Source: Flavobacteriaceae bacterium (GTDB lineage Bacteria; Bacteroidota; Bacteroidia; Flavobacteriales; Flavobacteriaceae). Taken from it: a DNA stretch of 64,000 nt. The stretch's first letter is position 1; each line of letters starts with the position of its first letter. Both the position numbers and the translations under genes were made by a program. The notes below the pieces were generated by a model. It was not told the origin of the DNA. It made no database searches and saw only the letters and a list, made by a program, of their open reading frames with translations. This document shows positions 9,828 through 17,872 of the stretch, in pieces. Location: positions 1-64,000 of the forward strand of contig CANLLR010000011.1 of assembly GCA_947491985.1 (NCBI GenBank), given 5' to 3'.

Positions 9828-9843
9828 TAATTTTGTATTTTTG
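9828..9843 (+). promoter_or_regulatory. Two overlapping -7 boxes before the GSCFA gene
   Basis: TAATTTTG (9828-9835) and TATTTTTG (9836-9843) both match TAnnTTTG, 16-24 bp upstream of the ATG at 9860. A TTG at 9820-9822 is only 13 bases from the second box, shorter than the usual spacer. Confidence 0.45.
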
Positions 9844-9859
9844 AAAAGATAAATAAGAA

Positions 9860-10813
9860 ATGATGCAATTCACCACTAAAGTTTCAGTCAAAAAATCAAA
9901 TCATCCGCTCAACTACGACTCTAAAGTTGTGTCTTTTGGTTCTTGTTTTGCTTCAACTATGTCGGAAAAATTCGACTATTTTAAATTTCAAAATACGGTT
10001 AATCCGTTTGGAATCGTATTCAATCCGGTTTCGATTGAAATGATAGTAGAGCGAGTAGTTACTAAAAATTGGTTCACCGAAAACGATGTTTTTTTTCACA
10101 ACGAAAGGTGGCATTGTTACGAAATACATTCGGATTTGAGTCATGCAAACAAAGACACATTGCTTCAAAATTTAAATGCCAACCTCAAATCAACAAATCA
10201 ACAAATAGCACAAGCCTCTCACGTAATTATTACTTACGGATCGTCATGGATTTATAAATTAAAATCGACCAATCAAGTCGTTGCCAATTGCCATAAAGTG
10301 CCTCAAGATCAATTTGAAAAAGTGCTTTTGTCTGTTGAAACAATTGAAAAAGCGATACAAAATATTGTTCATTTGATTCAGAAAGTGAATCCGAATTGCC
10401 ATTTTATTTTTACGATTTCGCCCGTTCGACATCTTAAAGATGGTTTTGTTGAAAACCAACGAAGCAAAGCACATCTTATTACTGCTATTCACGAAATTAT
10501 CGACAGACAACATACAACAATCGACTATTTTCCTTCTTACGAAATCATGATAGACGAGTTGCGTGATTATCGTTTTTATGCCAACGATTTTTTACATCCG
10601 AGTTCATTGGCTACTGACTATATTTGGGAACGGTTTTTTCAATCACAAATTGATGAAAATGACCAAGCAATAATGCAAGAAGTAGGTGCCATTCAAAAGG
10701 CGTTATTGCATAAACCCTTTCATCCCAATTCAGAAAATCATCAAAAATTTGTTAAGAATCTAAATCACAAAATAGCTGCTTTAATAGCTCAATATCCACA
10801 AATAAAATTTTAA
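9860..10813 (+). CDS. GSCFA domain protein
   Basis: A 317-residue protein carrying the family-defining motif near its N-terminus (VVSFGSCFASTMSEKF, about residues 24-39) and a conserved HPSSLATDYIW motif near residue 250. The GSCFA family is widespread in Bacteroidota and resembles SGNH-type esterases, with the Ser of GSC as possible nucleophile and the later D-x-x-H as the rest of the triad. The substrate is unknown. There is no signal peptide. It lies three bases before the DUF4230 gene, so the two are very likely cotranscribed. Confidence 0.9.
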   Translation: MMQFTTKVSVKKSNHPLNYDSKVVSFGSCFASTMSEKFDYFKFQNTVNPFGIVFNPVSIEMIVERVVTKNWFTENDVFFHNERWHCYEIHSDLSHANKDTLLQNLNANLKSTNQQIAQASHVIITYGSSWIYKLKSTNQVVANCHKVPQDQFEKVLLSVETIEKAIQNIVHLIQKVNPNCHFIFTISPVRHLKDGFVENQRSKAHLITAIHEIIDRQHTTIDYFPSYEIMIDELRDYRFYANDFLHPSSLATDYIWERFFQSQIDENDQAIMQEVGAIQKALLHKPFHPNSENHQKFVKNLNHKIAALIAQYPQIKF

Positions 10814-10815
10814 TA

Positions 10816-11502
10816 ATGAGCAGAACTTCTTCCACCGAAACCGATATTAAAAATATGCTAACGCCTTTGGTTCAGGCTTTGATTCGCTCAGGTAAAATTT
10901 TATACATTGTCCTTTTTCTTATTATTGCTTTTTTAGTGTACCAATTGTGGACAAAAAAAGAAGGCACATTATCAGTAGAATATGACACGGCGTTAATTCA
11001 GGAGCAAATTAAAAACGTAGGGAAATTGGTCGTTACAGAAGGTCACTTTTCGCAAGTGATGACGTACAAAGACCAAAAAAAGTATTTTGCTAATTTGATA
11101 ACGTTTGATAAAAAAGCTTTGGTTATAATTAATGCAGATGTAACTGTGGCCTTTGATTTGAGTAAAGTGACGTATGACATTGATGCCAAAAATAAAACGG
11201 TAACCATTACCAATATTCCGAAAGAGGAGATAAAAATTAGTCCCGAAATCAAATACTACAATATAGATCAAAGTACGTTTAACGAATTTACTGGAGACGA
11301 CTACAACAAAATCAACAAAATCATAAAAGCCAATTTAGTGCAAAAAATTGATAAGTCGACACTTAAATCGAATGCTAAAAACCGATTAATAAGCGAGTTG
11401 TCTAAAATTTTAATCGTGACCAACTCGATGGGTTGGGCGCTAAAATACGATGGAGAAATAGTAGAAAGCAATGCTCAATTAAACAAGCAAATGGCGAATT
11501 AA
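10816..11502 (+). CDS. DUF4230 domain protein, single-pass membrane
   Basis: A 228-residue protein with one transmembrane helix (about 28-46, ILYIVLFLIIAFLVYQLW) and a following DUF4230 domain rich in beta strands (about 65-180). The domain has no known activity. Orientation suggests a short cytoplasmic N-terminus and a periplasmic body. It begins two bases after the GSCFA stop codon. The ORF is followed by an AT-rich gap with a decayed ORF and a strong terminator. Confidence 0.85.
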   Translation: MSRTSSTETDIKNMLTPLVQALIRSGKILYIVLFLIIAFLVYQLWTKKEGTLSVEYDTALIQEQIKNVGKLVVTEGHFSQVMTYKDQKKYFANLITFDKKALVIINADVTVAFDLSKVTYDIDAKNKTVTITNIPKEEIKISPEIKYYNIDQSTFNEFTGDDYNKINKIIKANLVQKIDKSTLKSNAKNRLISELSKILIVTNSMGWALKYDGEIVESNAQLNKQMAN

Positions 11503-11557
11503 ATACGCATTTTTATGTATTGTTTCACTTTAAAGATTAAATCAAATTTGTAGTTGA

Positions 11558-11731
11558 TTTACTCTTTTTTTAATATTATTTCTGATAGTATTGTTGCTTT
11601 TTGTAATTGGGTATTTAGTAAAGAACAATAACAAGATATAGGCAGAGCATACCAATACTGTAAATCAATTGTACAAATTGATTTTTTCGCTGAATCAAAA
11701 ACAGCAGACTTTTAAAGTTATTAAAAAGTAG
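11558..11731 (+). pseudogene. Possible remnant of a small membrane protein
   Basis: One frame reads a hydrophobic helix (LIVLLLFVIGYLVKNNNKI), then TAG, then 29 further sense codons (starting AEHTNTVNQLYKL) before a second TAG. No ATG, GTG or TTG opens the frame; it follows a TGA. The membrane segment followed by a polar tail looks like a small anchored protein that lost its start and gained a stop, possibly through a slip in the 7-T run at 11565-11571. It may also be chance in AT-rich DNA. Confidence 0.3.
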
Positions 11732-11754
11732 GTAAGTAGTTTTTTAGTTTTTTT

Positions 11755-11788
11755 GAAAACCATCTCGTTATTTTACGAGGTGGTTTTC
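11755..11788. terminator. Intrinsic terminator between convergent genes
   Basis: A 13-bp stem, GAAAACCATCTCG against CGAGGTGGTTTTC with one wobble pair, and an 8-base loop lie between the DUF4230 side and the convergent rhodanese gene. The stem ends supply A and T runs on both strands. Confidence 0.8.
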
Positions 11789-11843
11789 TTGTATAAAATG
11801 TCGCTAATTGCTAAGCGTCATCATTACAAAACAAAAACAATTA

Positions 11844-12152
11844 CTACAATTTACTTTTCAAACTACTCCATCCGCCACCATTAATGGCATCAATTCCATT
11901 ACTTTTTAAAATCGATGTGGCTTGAGCACTTCGCATCCCGCTGGCACAACAAGCTATCACGGGTTTATTCATTTTTTTTATACTTTCAATTTGATTTCCA
12001 ATAGTGTTTAACGGAATGTTTTTCGACCCTTTGATATGGCCACCTTGAAATCCACCTGAAGTTCGCACATCTACAATTACGGCACCTTTATCGATAAACT
12101 CTTTTACACTTTCTGTTTTATTTCCTAATCCTAACATGTTTAACAATCCCAT
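11844..12152 (-). CDS. Single-domain rhodanese-like protein
   Basis: A 102-residue protein consisting of one rhodanese domain. The active-site loop is visible as VIACCASGMRSAQA (about residues 64-77), with cysteine in the persulfide-forming position, and GGHIKGSKNIPL fits the family. Such small rhodaneses move sulfane sulfur in the cytoplasm. There is no signal peptide. It is divergent from the TetR gene; a TACTTTTG -7 box at 12214-12221 on the minus strand may drive it. No link to the paa pathway is evident. Confidence 0.92.
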   Translation of the reverse strand: MGLLNMLGLGNKTESVKEFIDKGAVIVDVRTSGGFQGGHIKGSKNIPLNTIGNQIESIKKMNKPVIACCASGMRSAQATSILKSNGIDAINGGGWSSLKSKL

Positions 12153-12213
12153 AGTTGTAATTTTTAATTATTTTATTTCTGTCAACAATGCTTCTTGCAC
12201 TTAAATTCAGAAG

Positions 12214-12221
12214 CAAAAGTA
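12214..12221 (-). promoter_or_regulatory. -7 box TACTTTTG for the rhodanese gene
   Basis: An exact TAnnTTTG match on the minus strand, 62 bp upstream of the rhodanese ATG. No well-spaced TTG is seen at -33. Confidence 0.35.
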
Positions 12222-12275
12222 AAGCAACTCCAAATACATTTTAGTAACAAAAGTTACCCAACTAAAAATATTCAA

Positions 12276-12283
12276 TATATTTG
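12276..12283 (+). promoter_or_regulatory. -7 box TATATTTG directly before the TetR start
   Basis: TATATTTG ends six bases before the ATG at 12290, so transcription should begin at or within a few bases of the start codon. This argues against the in-frame TTG at 12281, which is part of the box, and suggests a leaderless or near-leaderless mRNA. Confidence 0.5.
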
Positions 12284-12289
12284 ACAGCA

Positions 12290-12859
12290 ATGAAGATTAC
12301 CGACCGAAAAACCGAAATTATAAACGTTGCTGCTAAGCTTTTTAAAGAAAAAGGCTATAGCGCTGTAACCATGCGTGACATAGCTCAGGCAATGAACATC
12401 AAAGCGGCAAGCTTGTACAATCACATCAAGTCGAAGCAAGAAATATTGGTTTTAATCGTTATTAAAATTGCAGAAGAATTTACTTCTGTAATCGATAAAA
12501 TCGTTGCATCCGATAGTTCAACCATTCAAAAAATTGAAAGAGTGATTCAACTTCACATTGATATTACACTCCGAAATCCCGATGCTTTAGCTTGTCTAAA
12601 CAACGATTGGATGCATTTAACCGATAACGATTTGACTTATTTTATAAAAATGCGAGAAGACTATGAAGAGAGTTTTCGTTCCATCATCAAAACCGGAATC
12701 GAAAACAATGAAATCAAAAATCTAAACATTGAAGTAATCATCTTCTCCACACTTTCCACATTGCGAACCTTATATCTTTGGTATGGAAAGAAAAAAAGCC
12801 CTAATCCATCCGTCTTGAAATCCAATATGGTGCATGTTTTACTCAACGGAATAGTTTAA
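12290..12859 (+). CDS. TetR/AcrR family regulator, likely of the paa cluster
   Basis: A 189-residue regulator with an N-terminal TetR helix-turn-helix (about 8-55: EIINVAAKLFKEKGYSAVTM, then AASLYNHIKSKQEIL) and a helical ligand-binding C-terminus. The ATG at 12290 is preferred to the in-frame TTG at 12281 because the latter overlaps a -7 box. It lies 109 bp upstream of paaE on the same strand. The gap carries a perfect palindrome at the expected transcription start of paaE. By analogy with other paa regulators, a CoA thioester such as phenylacetyl-CoA is a plausible inducer, but that is inference. Confidence 0.88.
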   Translation: MKITDRKTEIINVAAKLFKEKGYSAVTMRDIAQAMNIKAASLYNHIKSKQEILVLIVIKIAEEFTSVIDKIVASDSSTIQKIERVIQLHIDITLRNPDALACLNNDWMHLTDNDLTYFIKMREDYEESFRSIIKTGIENNEIKNLNIEVIIFSTLSTLRTLYLWYGKKKSPNPSVLKSNMVHVLLNGIV

Positions 12860-12917
12860 AATTCTTCGGTTGTTGTTAAAAAATTACAACGTTTTCGTAA
12901 CCAATTAAAAAAATCAT

Positions 12918-12925
12918 TAAATTTG
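12918..12925 (+). promoter_or_regulatory. -7 box of the paa promoter (TAAATTTG)
   Basis: TAAATTTG matches TAnnTTTG exactly, 44 bp before the paaE ATG. A TTTTCG sequence 20 bases upstream may stand in for the -33 element. Its +1 would fall around 12931-12932, at the edge of the adjacent palindrome. Confidence 0.6.
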
Positions 12926-12931
12926 CATAAC

Positions 12932-12951
12932 AAACTAACAAGTGTTAGTTT
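12932..12951. promoter_or_regulatory. Candidate TetR operator (AAACTAACA-AG-TGTTAGTTT)
   Basis: A perfect 9-2-9 palindrome, AAACTAACA, AG, TGTTAGTTT, begins six bases after the -7 box and ends 17 bp before the paaE ATG. Size, symmetry and ACTAAC/GTTAGT half-sites are typical of TetR-family operators. Binding here would block initiation of the paa transcript. Confidence 0.7.
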
Positions 12952-12968
12952 AAAATAATTCAGTTGTA

Positions 12969-14042
12969 ATGTCAAAATTTCACAGCGTAAAAATCGCCAA
13001 TATTTATAAGGAAACAAAAGATTGCTCCGTGTTATCTTTCGAAATTCCGAATGAACTAAAGCCAGAATTTCACTATAAGCAAGGACAGCATCTTACGCTA
13101 AAAGCAACAATTAATGGTCAAGATATTCGCCGTTCGTATTCATTATGTTCAAGTCCAATTGAAAACAAATGGCAAGTTGCCGTTAAAAAAATCAATGGCG
13201 GATTGTTTTCTACCTTTGTAAATGACACTTTAAAAAAAGGTGATGTTATTGAAGTTATGGCGCCCAACGGTGAATTTAATGTAGAAGTTGATGCCAACAA
13301 ACCTAAAAATTTCATTGTTTTTGCAGCGGGAAGCGGCATCACACCGATACTTTCCATCATCAAAACACATTTAGCATCCGAGCCAAACAGCACATTTAAG
13401 CTGTTTTACCTCAATCGCACCGTAAAATCAATTATCTTTAAAGAAGAAATTGAGCAGTTAAAAAACACCTATTTCGACCGATTCGAAATCTTCCATTTCT
13501 TAACCAAAGAACACCGAAGCATCGAATTGTTAAATGGGCGATTTACCCAAGAAAAGTTACAAGTGCTTACCAAAAGTATCATCGACATTCCGTCCACCGA
13601 CGAATGTTTTATTTGCGGTCCAGAACAAATGATATTCCTAATCCGCGACGAATTAATAGCCGCTGGTTTAGATAAAAATAAAATCCATTACGAGCTGTTT
13701 ACCTCCGGAATAACCGAAGAAGACAAAGCCCGAATGGCAAAAATTGTAGAGAAAAAAGTAGAAGGAACCGATGTCACTATTATCGACGGAGGAAAAGAAT
13801 TCCATTTCGTTATGGACGACGATTTCGACAACATTCTCGACGGCGCATTAGCCGCTGGAGCCGATTTACCATTCGCCTGCAAAGGTGGCGTTTGCAGCAC
13901 TTGCAAGTGCAAAGTCGTGTCAGGAACCGTCGAAATGAAAATCAATTACGCACTCGACGAAAACGAAGTCGCAAAAGGATTGGTGTTAAGCTGTCAAGCC
14001 GTACCAACTTCAGGAAAAGTAGTAGTCGATTTTGGAGTTTAG
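12969..14042 (+). CDS. paaE: Phenylacetyl-CoA epoxidase reductase subunit PaaE
   Basis: A 357-residue flavoprotein reductase passing electrons from NADPH to the PaaABCD oxygenase. An FAD-binding domain is at the N-terminus (about 1-105, with RRSYSLCSSP), an NAD(P)-binding domain follows (AAGSGITPILSIIKTHL, CGPEQMI), and a C-terminal plant-type 2Fe-2S domain has CKGGVCSTCKCKV plus a later Cys in SCQAVP. Length matches PaaE. It opens the catabolic cluster behind the TetR palindrome. The gap to paaA (206 bp) is filled with repeats, so mRNA continuity there is likely but not shown. Confidence 0.96.
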   Translation: MSKFHSVKIANIYKETKDCSVLSFEIPNELKPEFHYKQGQHLTLKATINGQDIRRSYSLCSSPIENKWQVAVKKINGGLFSTFVNDTLKKGDVIEVMAPNGEFNVEVDANKPKNFIVFAAGSGITPILSIIKTHLASEPNSTFKLFYLNRTVKSIIFKEEIEQLKNTYFDRFEIFHFLTKEHRSIELLNGRFTQEKLQVLTKSIIDIPSTDECFICGPEQMIFLIRDELIAAGLDKNKIHYELFTSGITEEDKARMAKIVEKKVEGTDVTIIDGGKEFHFVMDDDFDNILDGALAAGADLPFACKGGVCSTCKCKVVSGTVEMKINYALDENEVAKGLVLSCQAVPTSGKVVVDFGV

Positions 14043-14049
14043 AAGCAAA

Positions 14050-14136
14050 TGGCTCGGGCATTTTGGTTATCCATTTTCCTGCTGCCTTTCCAAAGCTCGC
14101 TAAAGAAGCGAGGCTTTTCCATCGCATCAGGGCTAG
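14050..14136. repeat. Dispersed intergenic element, GGGCATT...CAGGGCTA family, copy 1
   Basis: Between paaE and paaA lies a non-coding segment beginning CTCGGGCATT, passing TTTTCCTGCTGCCTTTCC, then a hairpin (AAAGCTCGCT/AGCGAGGCTTT, 14091-14117) and ending CATCAGGGCTA. The same ordered landmarks with a different apical hairpin occur at 20269-20356 and, degraded, at 44546-44627. Confidence 0.65.
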
Positions 14137-14188
14137 AAAGTAAAAATAATAGAATTTTTGTATCAGGTACATTTTGAAAAATAGAATA

Positions 14189-14219
14189 AAATCTGTGATA
14201 ATCTGTGAAATCTGTGGCA
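14189..14219. repeat. AATCTGTG spacer micro-repeat before paaA
   Basis: Three near-tandem copies of ATCTGTG, the last ATCTGTGGC, end about 30 bp before the paaA ATG. The related CAGATT/AATCTG vocabulary recurs as an inverted pair at 28268-28333. Confidence 0.7.
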
Positions 14220-14248
14220 AATAAAATAATAACTAATTTGTAGAAATT

Positions 14249-15205
14249 ATGTCAGAACACGAAGTAAAAAATCTAGAAGCCATTTTCGACGCACGAATTG
14301 CTCGTGACGAAAAAATTGAACCCAAAGACTGGATGCCTGAAAAGTACCGTCAAACACACATTCGTCAAATTTCCCAACACGCACATTCCGAAATCGTTGG
14401 TATGTTACCCGAAGGAAATTGGATTACTCGTGCGCCCTCTCTAAAAAGAAAAGTGGCACTTTTAGCTAAAATTCAAGACGAAGCCGGACACGGTTTGTAC
14501 TTGTATTCAGCCTGCGAAACTCTCGGAATTTCACGCGAAGAATTGTACAATCAACTGCATTCAGGAAAAGCAAAATATTCGAGTATTTTCAATTATCCAA
14601 CGCTGACATGGGCTGATATGGGCGCAATCGGATGGTTAGTCGATGGTGCTGCAATTATCAATCAAGTGCCGTTAACAACAACGTCATTCGGACCTTACGC
14701 TCGGGCCATGGTGCGCGTTTGTAAAGAAGAAAGTTTCCATCAACGCCAAGGTTTTCAAATCATGATGACACTTGCAGAAGGAACTTCAGAACAAAAGGAA
14801 ATGGCGCAAGATGCCTTAAACAGATGGTGGTTTCCAGCATTAATGATGCTAGGTCCAACAGATGCAGCATCAGTTCATACAGAACAATCCATGAAATGGA
14901 AATTGAAACGCAAATCCAACGACGAATTACGTCAACAATTTGTTGATCAAACCGTTCCGCAAGCACACATGATAGGACTTACAATTCCAGATTCAACTTT
15001 AAAGTTCAACGAAGAAACCAAGCATTACGAATTTGGCGAACTCGATTGGGACGAATTCTGGCAAGTCGTAAAAGGCCACGGACCATGCAATAAAGAAAGA
15101 ATCTCAACACGTAAAAATGCTTGGGATAACGGAAAATGGGTTCGCGATGCAGCTATGGCTTACGCCGAAAAACAAACAGTTAAGGAAGTAAAACAAGCGA
15201 TATAA
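14249..15205 (+). CDS. paaA: Phenylacetyl-CoA epoxidase catalytic subunit PaaA
   Basis: A 318-residue diiron protein, the catalytic subunit of the 1,2-epoxidase acting on phenylacetyl-CoA with O2 and electrons from PaaE. Ferritin-like helices carry the carboxylate/His motifs [16 protein letters not shown] and [13 protein letters not shown], which supply the iron ligands. The N-terminus contains [20 protein letters not shown]. Length agrees with known PaaA (about 310). It is followed by paaB after a 65-bp repeat spacer. Confidence 0.97.
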   Translation: MSEHEVKNLEAIFDARIARDEKIEPKDWMPEKYRQTHIRQISQHAHSEIVGMLPEGNWITRAPSLKRKVALLAKIQDEAGHGLYLYSACETLGISREELYNQLHSGKAKYSSIFNYPTLTWADMGAIGWLVDGAAIINQVPLTTTSFGPYARAMVRVCKEESFHQRQGFQIMMTLAEGTSEQKEMAQDALNRWWFPALMMLGPTDAASVHTEQSMKWKLKRKSNDELRQQFVDQTVPQAHMIGLTIPDSTLKFNEETKHYEFGELDWDEFWQVVKGHGPCNKERISTRKNAWDNGKWVRDAAMAYAEKQTVKEVKQAI

Positions 15206-15270
15206 TCAATTACGAATTATCAATTACGAGTTTTTTCTAATTCATAATTCATAATTTAAAATTCATAATT
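15206..15270. repeat. AATTCATAATT/AATTACGA spacer micro-repeat before paaB
   Basis: The whole paaA-paaB gap consists of copies of AATTACGA/ATCAATTACGA followed by four AATTCATAATT-like units that stop exactly at the paaB ATG. The unit resembles the one at 45-91. Confidence 0.75.
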
Positions 15271-15552
15271 ATGAAAAACTGGCCTCTTTGGGAAGTATTT
15301 ATAAGAAGTAAAAACGGATTAGAACACCGTCACTGCGGAAGCTTACATGCAAGCGATGCCACCATGGCGTTAGAAAATGCTCGCGATGTCTACACACGCC
15401 GTATGGAAGGAGTCAGTATTTGGGTAGTGCCATCAGCACAAATCACAGCATCCAATCCAGACGATAGTGCAGAACTTTTCGATCCAGCAAAAGACAAAGT
15501 GTACCGTCACCCAACTTTTTATGAACTTCCAGACGAATTAAAACATATGTAG
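15271..15552 (+). CDS. paaB: Phenylacetyl-CoA epoxidase subunit PaaB
   Basis: A 93-residue small subunit needed for activity and assembly of the PaaABC(D)E epoxidase. It starts NWPLWEVFIRSKNGLEHRHCGS and contains the conserved ALENARDVYTRR and IWVVPS stretches. Length is as expected (about 95). It has no catalytic residues of its own. The start codon directly follows the repeat spacer, with no Shine-Dalgarno sequence. Confidence 0.96.
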   Translation: MKNWPLWEVFIRSKNGLEHRHCGSLHASDATMALENARDVYTRRMEGVSIWVVPSAQITASNPDDSAELFDPAKDKVYRHPTFYELPDELKHM

Positions 15553-15597
15553 AATTTGTTTTTAATTAAATCTAATAGGTTTAAAAGCATTTTAAAA

Positions 15598-15654
15598 TTC
15601 GTGAAATTTATATAAAACAATGAATTCGTGAAGATTCGTGAAATTCGTGTAAAC
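15598..15654. repeat. ATTCGTGAA spacer micro-repeat before paaC
   Basis: Four copies of ATTCGTG(A/T)A lie in the paaB-paaC gap, three of them nearly tandem at 15622-15654, ending about nine bases before the paaC ATG. Confidence 0.75.
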
Positions 15655-15662
15655 AATAAAAA

Positions 15663-16415
15663 ATGAACAACAATTTAATTCAATACATCTACGGAATAGC
15701 CGATAATTCTTTGATTTTAGGACAACGTCTAGGCGAACTTTGCGGTCACGGTCCAAGTCTAGAAACCGATATCGCTATGACCAACATTTCGCTAGATTTA
15801 TTCGGTCAAGTGCGAAGTTACTATCAATACGCAGCCAAATTAATTGGAGTAGAAGCCTCAGAGGATACTATTGCATTTCTTCGCAAAGAAAAAGAATATA
15901 AAAATGTTTTGCTGGTAGAACAACCCAATCAAGATTTTGCCTATTCCATTTCAAGACAATTTTTATTTGATGTGTATCATTCATTAGTTTTAGAAGAATT
16001 ACAAAATAGTTCTGATGAAACCTTATCAGCTATTGCCAAAAAAAGCCTTAAAGAAGTTTCGTATCACACTCGATTTTCTTCCGATTGGATAAGAAGACTA
16101 GGCGACGGAACCGAGGTAAGTCATGACAAAATCCAAACCGCAATCAACGATTTATGGGTTTTCACAGACGAATTATTTTACCAAACGGATGCTGATAAAG
16201 TCATGGTTTCTGAAGGAATTGGTGTTGACGTAACACTTTTAAAAGCAACATATTATCAAAAAGTAAACGAAATTTTAAAAGAATCAACATTGCAAATTCC
16301 AACAATAGAATATTACCAAAAAGGAGGAAAACAAGGAATTCACAGTGAACACATGGGTTATATTTTAACTGAATTACAATTCATGCAACGCACGTATCCA
16401 AACATGACCTGGTAA
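15663..16415 (+). CDS. paaC: Phenylacetyl-CoA epoxidase structural subunit PaaC
   Basis: A 250-residue ferritin-like subunit that pairs with PaaA. It carries GELCGHGPSLETDIAMTNISLD near residues 22-43 and SYHTRFSSDWIRRLGDGTE near 135-155, both typical of PaaC. It lacks the complete diiron set of PaaA, as expected for the structural partner. Length matches the family (about 248). It is followed by paaD across a 40-bp repeat-containing gap. Confidence 0.96.
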   Translation: MNNNLIQYIYGIADNSLILGQRLGELCGHGPSLETDIAMTNISLDLFGQVRSYYQYAAKLIGVEASEDTIAFLRKEKEYKNVLLVEQPNQDFAYSISRQFLFDVYHSLVLEELQNSSDETLSAIAKKSLKEVSYHTRFSSDWIRRLGDGTEVSHDKIQTAINDLWVFTDELFYQTDADKVMVSEGIGVDVTLLKATYYQKVNEILKESTLQIPTIEYYQKGGKQGIHSEHMGYILTELQFMQRTYPNMTW

Positions 16416-16423
16416 GAAAAGAA

Positions 16424-16449
16424 TTCAGCGTTCAGTGACAGTATTCAGC
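16424..16449. repeat. TTCAGTG spacer micro-repeat before paaD
   Basis: TTCAGCG, TTCAGTGACAG and ATTCAGC occur in succession, ending six bases before the paaD ATG. Relatives in the other orientation occur at 2323-2338 and 30687-30698. The repeat creates a spurious in-frame GTG at 16435. Confidence 0.7.
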
Positions 16450-16455
16450 AAAAAA

Positions 16456-16956
16456 ATGACAGTAGAACTAACAAATATCGACCAAAAACTATTCGAAATT
16501 CTCGAAACGGTTTCCGATCCAGAAATCCCCGTTTTGTCGATTATGGAAATGGGAGTTGTGCGTTCTGCCAAAATAATAAATGCAATTGTAGAAGTTCAAA
16601 TCACTCCAACCTACAGCGGTTGCCCGGCAATGGATGTAATAGGCGATGATATAAAATTAGCATTTAAACAAAAAGGCTACGAAGCAAAAGTGGAATTAAT
16701 CCTTTCGCCAGCATGGACAACCGATTGGATTACCCCAAAAGGCAGAGCAGCATTAGAAAAATACGGAATTGCTTCGCCATTATCAGAATCAGCCGATAAA
16801 GAAGCACTTCTCGGAAATAAAAAAGTGGTAAAATGTCCGCAGTGCGGTTCATTAAATACAAAATTAATTAGTCAATTCGGTTCCACAGCATGCAAAGCAT
16901 TTTTTCAATGTGAAGATTGCCTAGAACCGTTCGATTACTTTAAATGTTTAAAATAA
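16456..16956 (+). CDS. paaD: PaaD, iron-sulfur assembly-type subunit of the epoxidase
   Basis: The ATG at 16456 is chosen over a GTG at 16435 that lies inside a repeat. The 166-residue protein has an N-terminal MIP18/DUF59 domain (LETVSDPEIPVLSIMEMGVV, TPTYSGCPAMDVI) and a C-terminal zinc-ribbon-like segment (CPQCGS...CEDCLEPF). PaaD is required for phenylacetyl-CoA epoxidase activity and is thought to help mature the metal centre. Length and domain order are normal. Confidence 0.95.
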   Translation: MTVELTNIDQKLFEILETVSDPEIPVLSIMEMGVVRSAKIINAIVEVQITPTYSGCPAMDVIGDDIKLAFKQKGYEAKVELILSPAWTTDWITPKGRAALEKYGIASPLSESADKEALLGNKKVVKCPQCGSLNTKLISQFGSTACKAFFQCEDCLEPFDYFKCLK

Positions 16957-17036
16957 AGTTACATGAAAATGGGAATCTTTTGAAATCAAACCCTTAATGA
17001 AGCTTGATTTACGAATGGTTTAAATTAAAATAAGGT

Positions 17037-17822
17037 ATGAGCAATACTTCAATAGTTTTAAAAATTGAAAACAATGTTGCGTGGATTTCACTCAACAGAC
17101 CCGAAGTTTTCAATAGTTTCAATCGCGAAATGGCATTTCTGTTACAAGAAACTCTAGATAATTGCGCAAACGATATAAATGTTCGTGCAATAGTAATCAT
17201 CGGAAACGGAAAAGCATTTTGTGCCGGACAAGATTTAAAAGAAGTAACCGATCCCGCCCTAAATCCGGGTTTTCGAAAAATTCTAGAAGAGCATTACAAT
17301 CCGATTATCCAAAAAATCCGAACCATCGAAAAACCTATAATAGCCGCAGTAAACGGAGTAGCCGCAGGAGCTGGCGCAAATATTGCCTTAGCATGTGATA
17401 TTGTTCTAGCTTCAGAAAACGCATCTTTTATTCAAGCATTCAGTAAAATCGGATTGATACCCGATAGCGCTGGAACTTTCTTTTTACCTCGATTAATTGG
17501 TTTTCAAAAAGCCTCGGCTTTGATGCTATTAGGTGATAAAGTAAACGCTGAAGAAGCCCTCAAAATCGGTATGATTTATAAAATTTTTCCATCTGGAATT
17601 TTTGAAGAAGAAGTCCAAACCCTAGCCACTACTTTAGCACAAATGCCAACGAAAGCTATAGGTTTAACCAAACGATTATTAAATCAATCCATGACAAATA
17701 ATCTTGAACAACAACTAGATTTAGAATCAGATTTACAAATCGAAGCCAGTTCGTCCAACGATTACAAAGAAGGTGTAACCGCATTTGTTGAGAAAAGAAA
17801 ACCCGAATTCAAAGGAAATTAA
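17037..17822 (+). CDS. paaG: 1,2-epoxyphenylacetyl-CoA isomerase PaaG (crotonase family)
   Basis: A 261-residue crotonase with SLNRPEVFNSFNREM, the oxyanion-hole region AFCAGQDLKEV and IAAVNGVAAGAGANIALACD, and SKIGLIPDSAGTFFLPRL. The Asp in PDSAGT and the AGQDL segment are those of PaaG-type isomerases, which turn the ring epoxide into the oxepin and later shift a double bond. Length is as expected (262). The 80-bp upstream gap is the one intergenic space in the cluster where I see no clear repeat. Confidence 0.93.
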   Translation: MSNTSIVLKIENNVAWISLNRPEVFNSFNREMAFLLQETLDNCANDINVRAIVIIGNGKAFCAGQDLKEVTDPALNPGFRKILEEHYNPIIQKIRTIEKPIIAAVNGVAAGAGANIALACDIVLASENASFIQAFSKIGLIPDSAGTFFLPRLIGFQKASALMLLGDKVNAEEALKIGMIYKIFPSGIFEEEVQTLATTLAQMPTKAIGLTKRLLNQSMTNNLEQQLDLESDLQIEASSSNDYKEGVTAFVEKRKPEFKGN

Positions 17823-17833
17823 TCTAGAAAAAT

Positions 17834-17865
17834 GCTTTGCGCTTTTGCGTCTTTGCGAGATGAAA
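17834..17865. repeat. CTTTGCG spacer micro-repeat before the PhzF-like gene
   Basis: Three CTTTGCG/CTTTTGCG units occur in tandem, ending about seven bases before the next ATG. The same vocabulary is found at 21669-21701 and 24222-24256. Confidence 0.7.
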
Positions 17866-17872
17866 TAAAAGT

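Larger units (their letters stand above)
11503..11843. other. 341-bp gap with a decayed ORF and a terminator
   Basis: This AT-rich gap between the DUF4230 and rhodanese genes contains the interrupted small reading frame at 11558-11731 and the hairpin at 11755-11788. I see no RNA gene or repeat in the rest. Confidence 0.6.

Noticed and set aside
16435..16455. GTG start giving paaD seven extra residues
   Set aside because: The GTG lies inside the TTCAGTG spacer repeat, and the ATG at 16456 begins at the position expected for PaaD.
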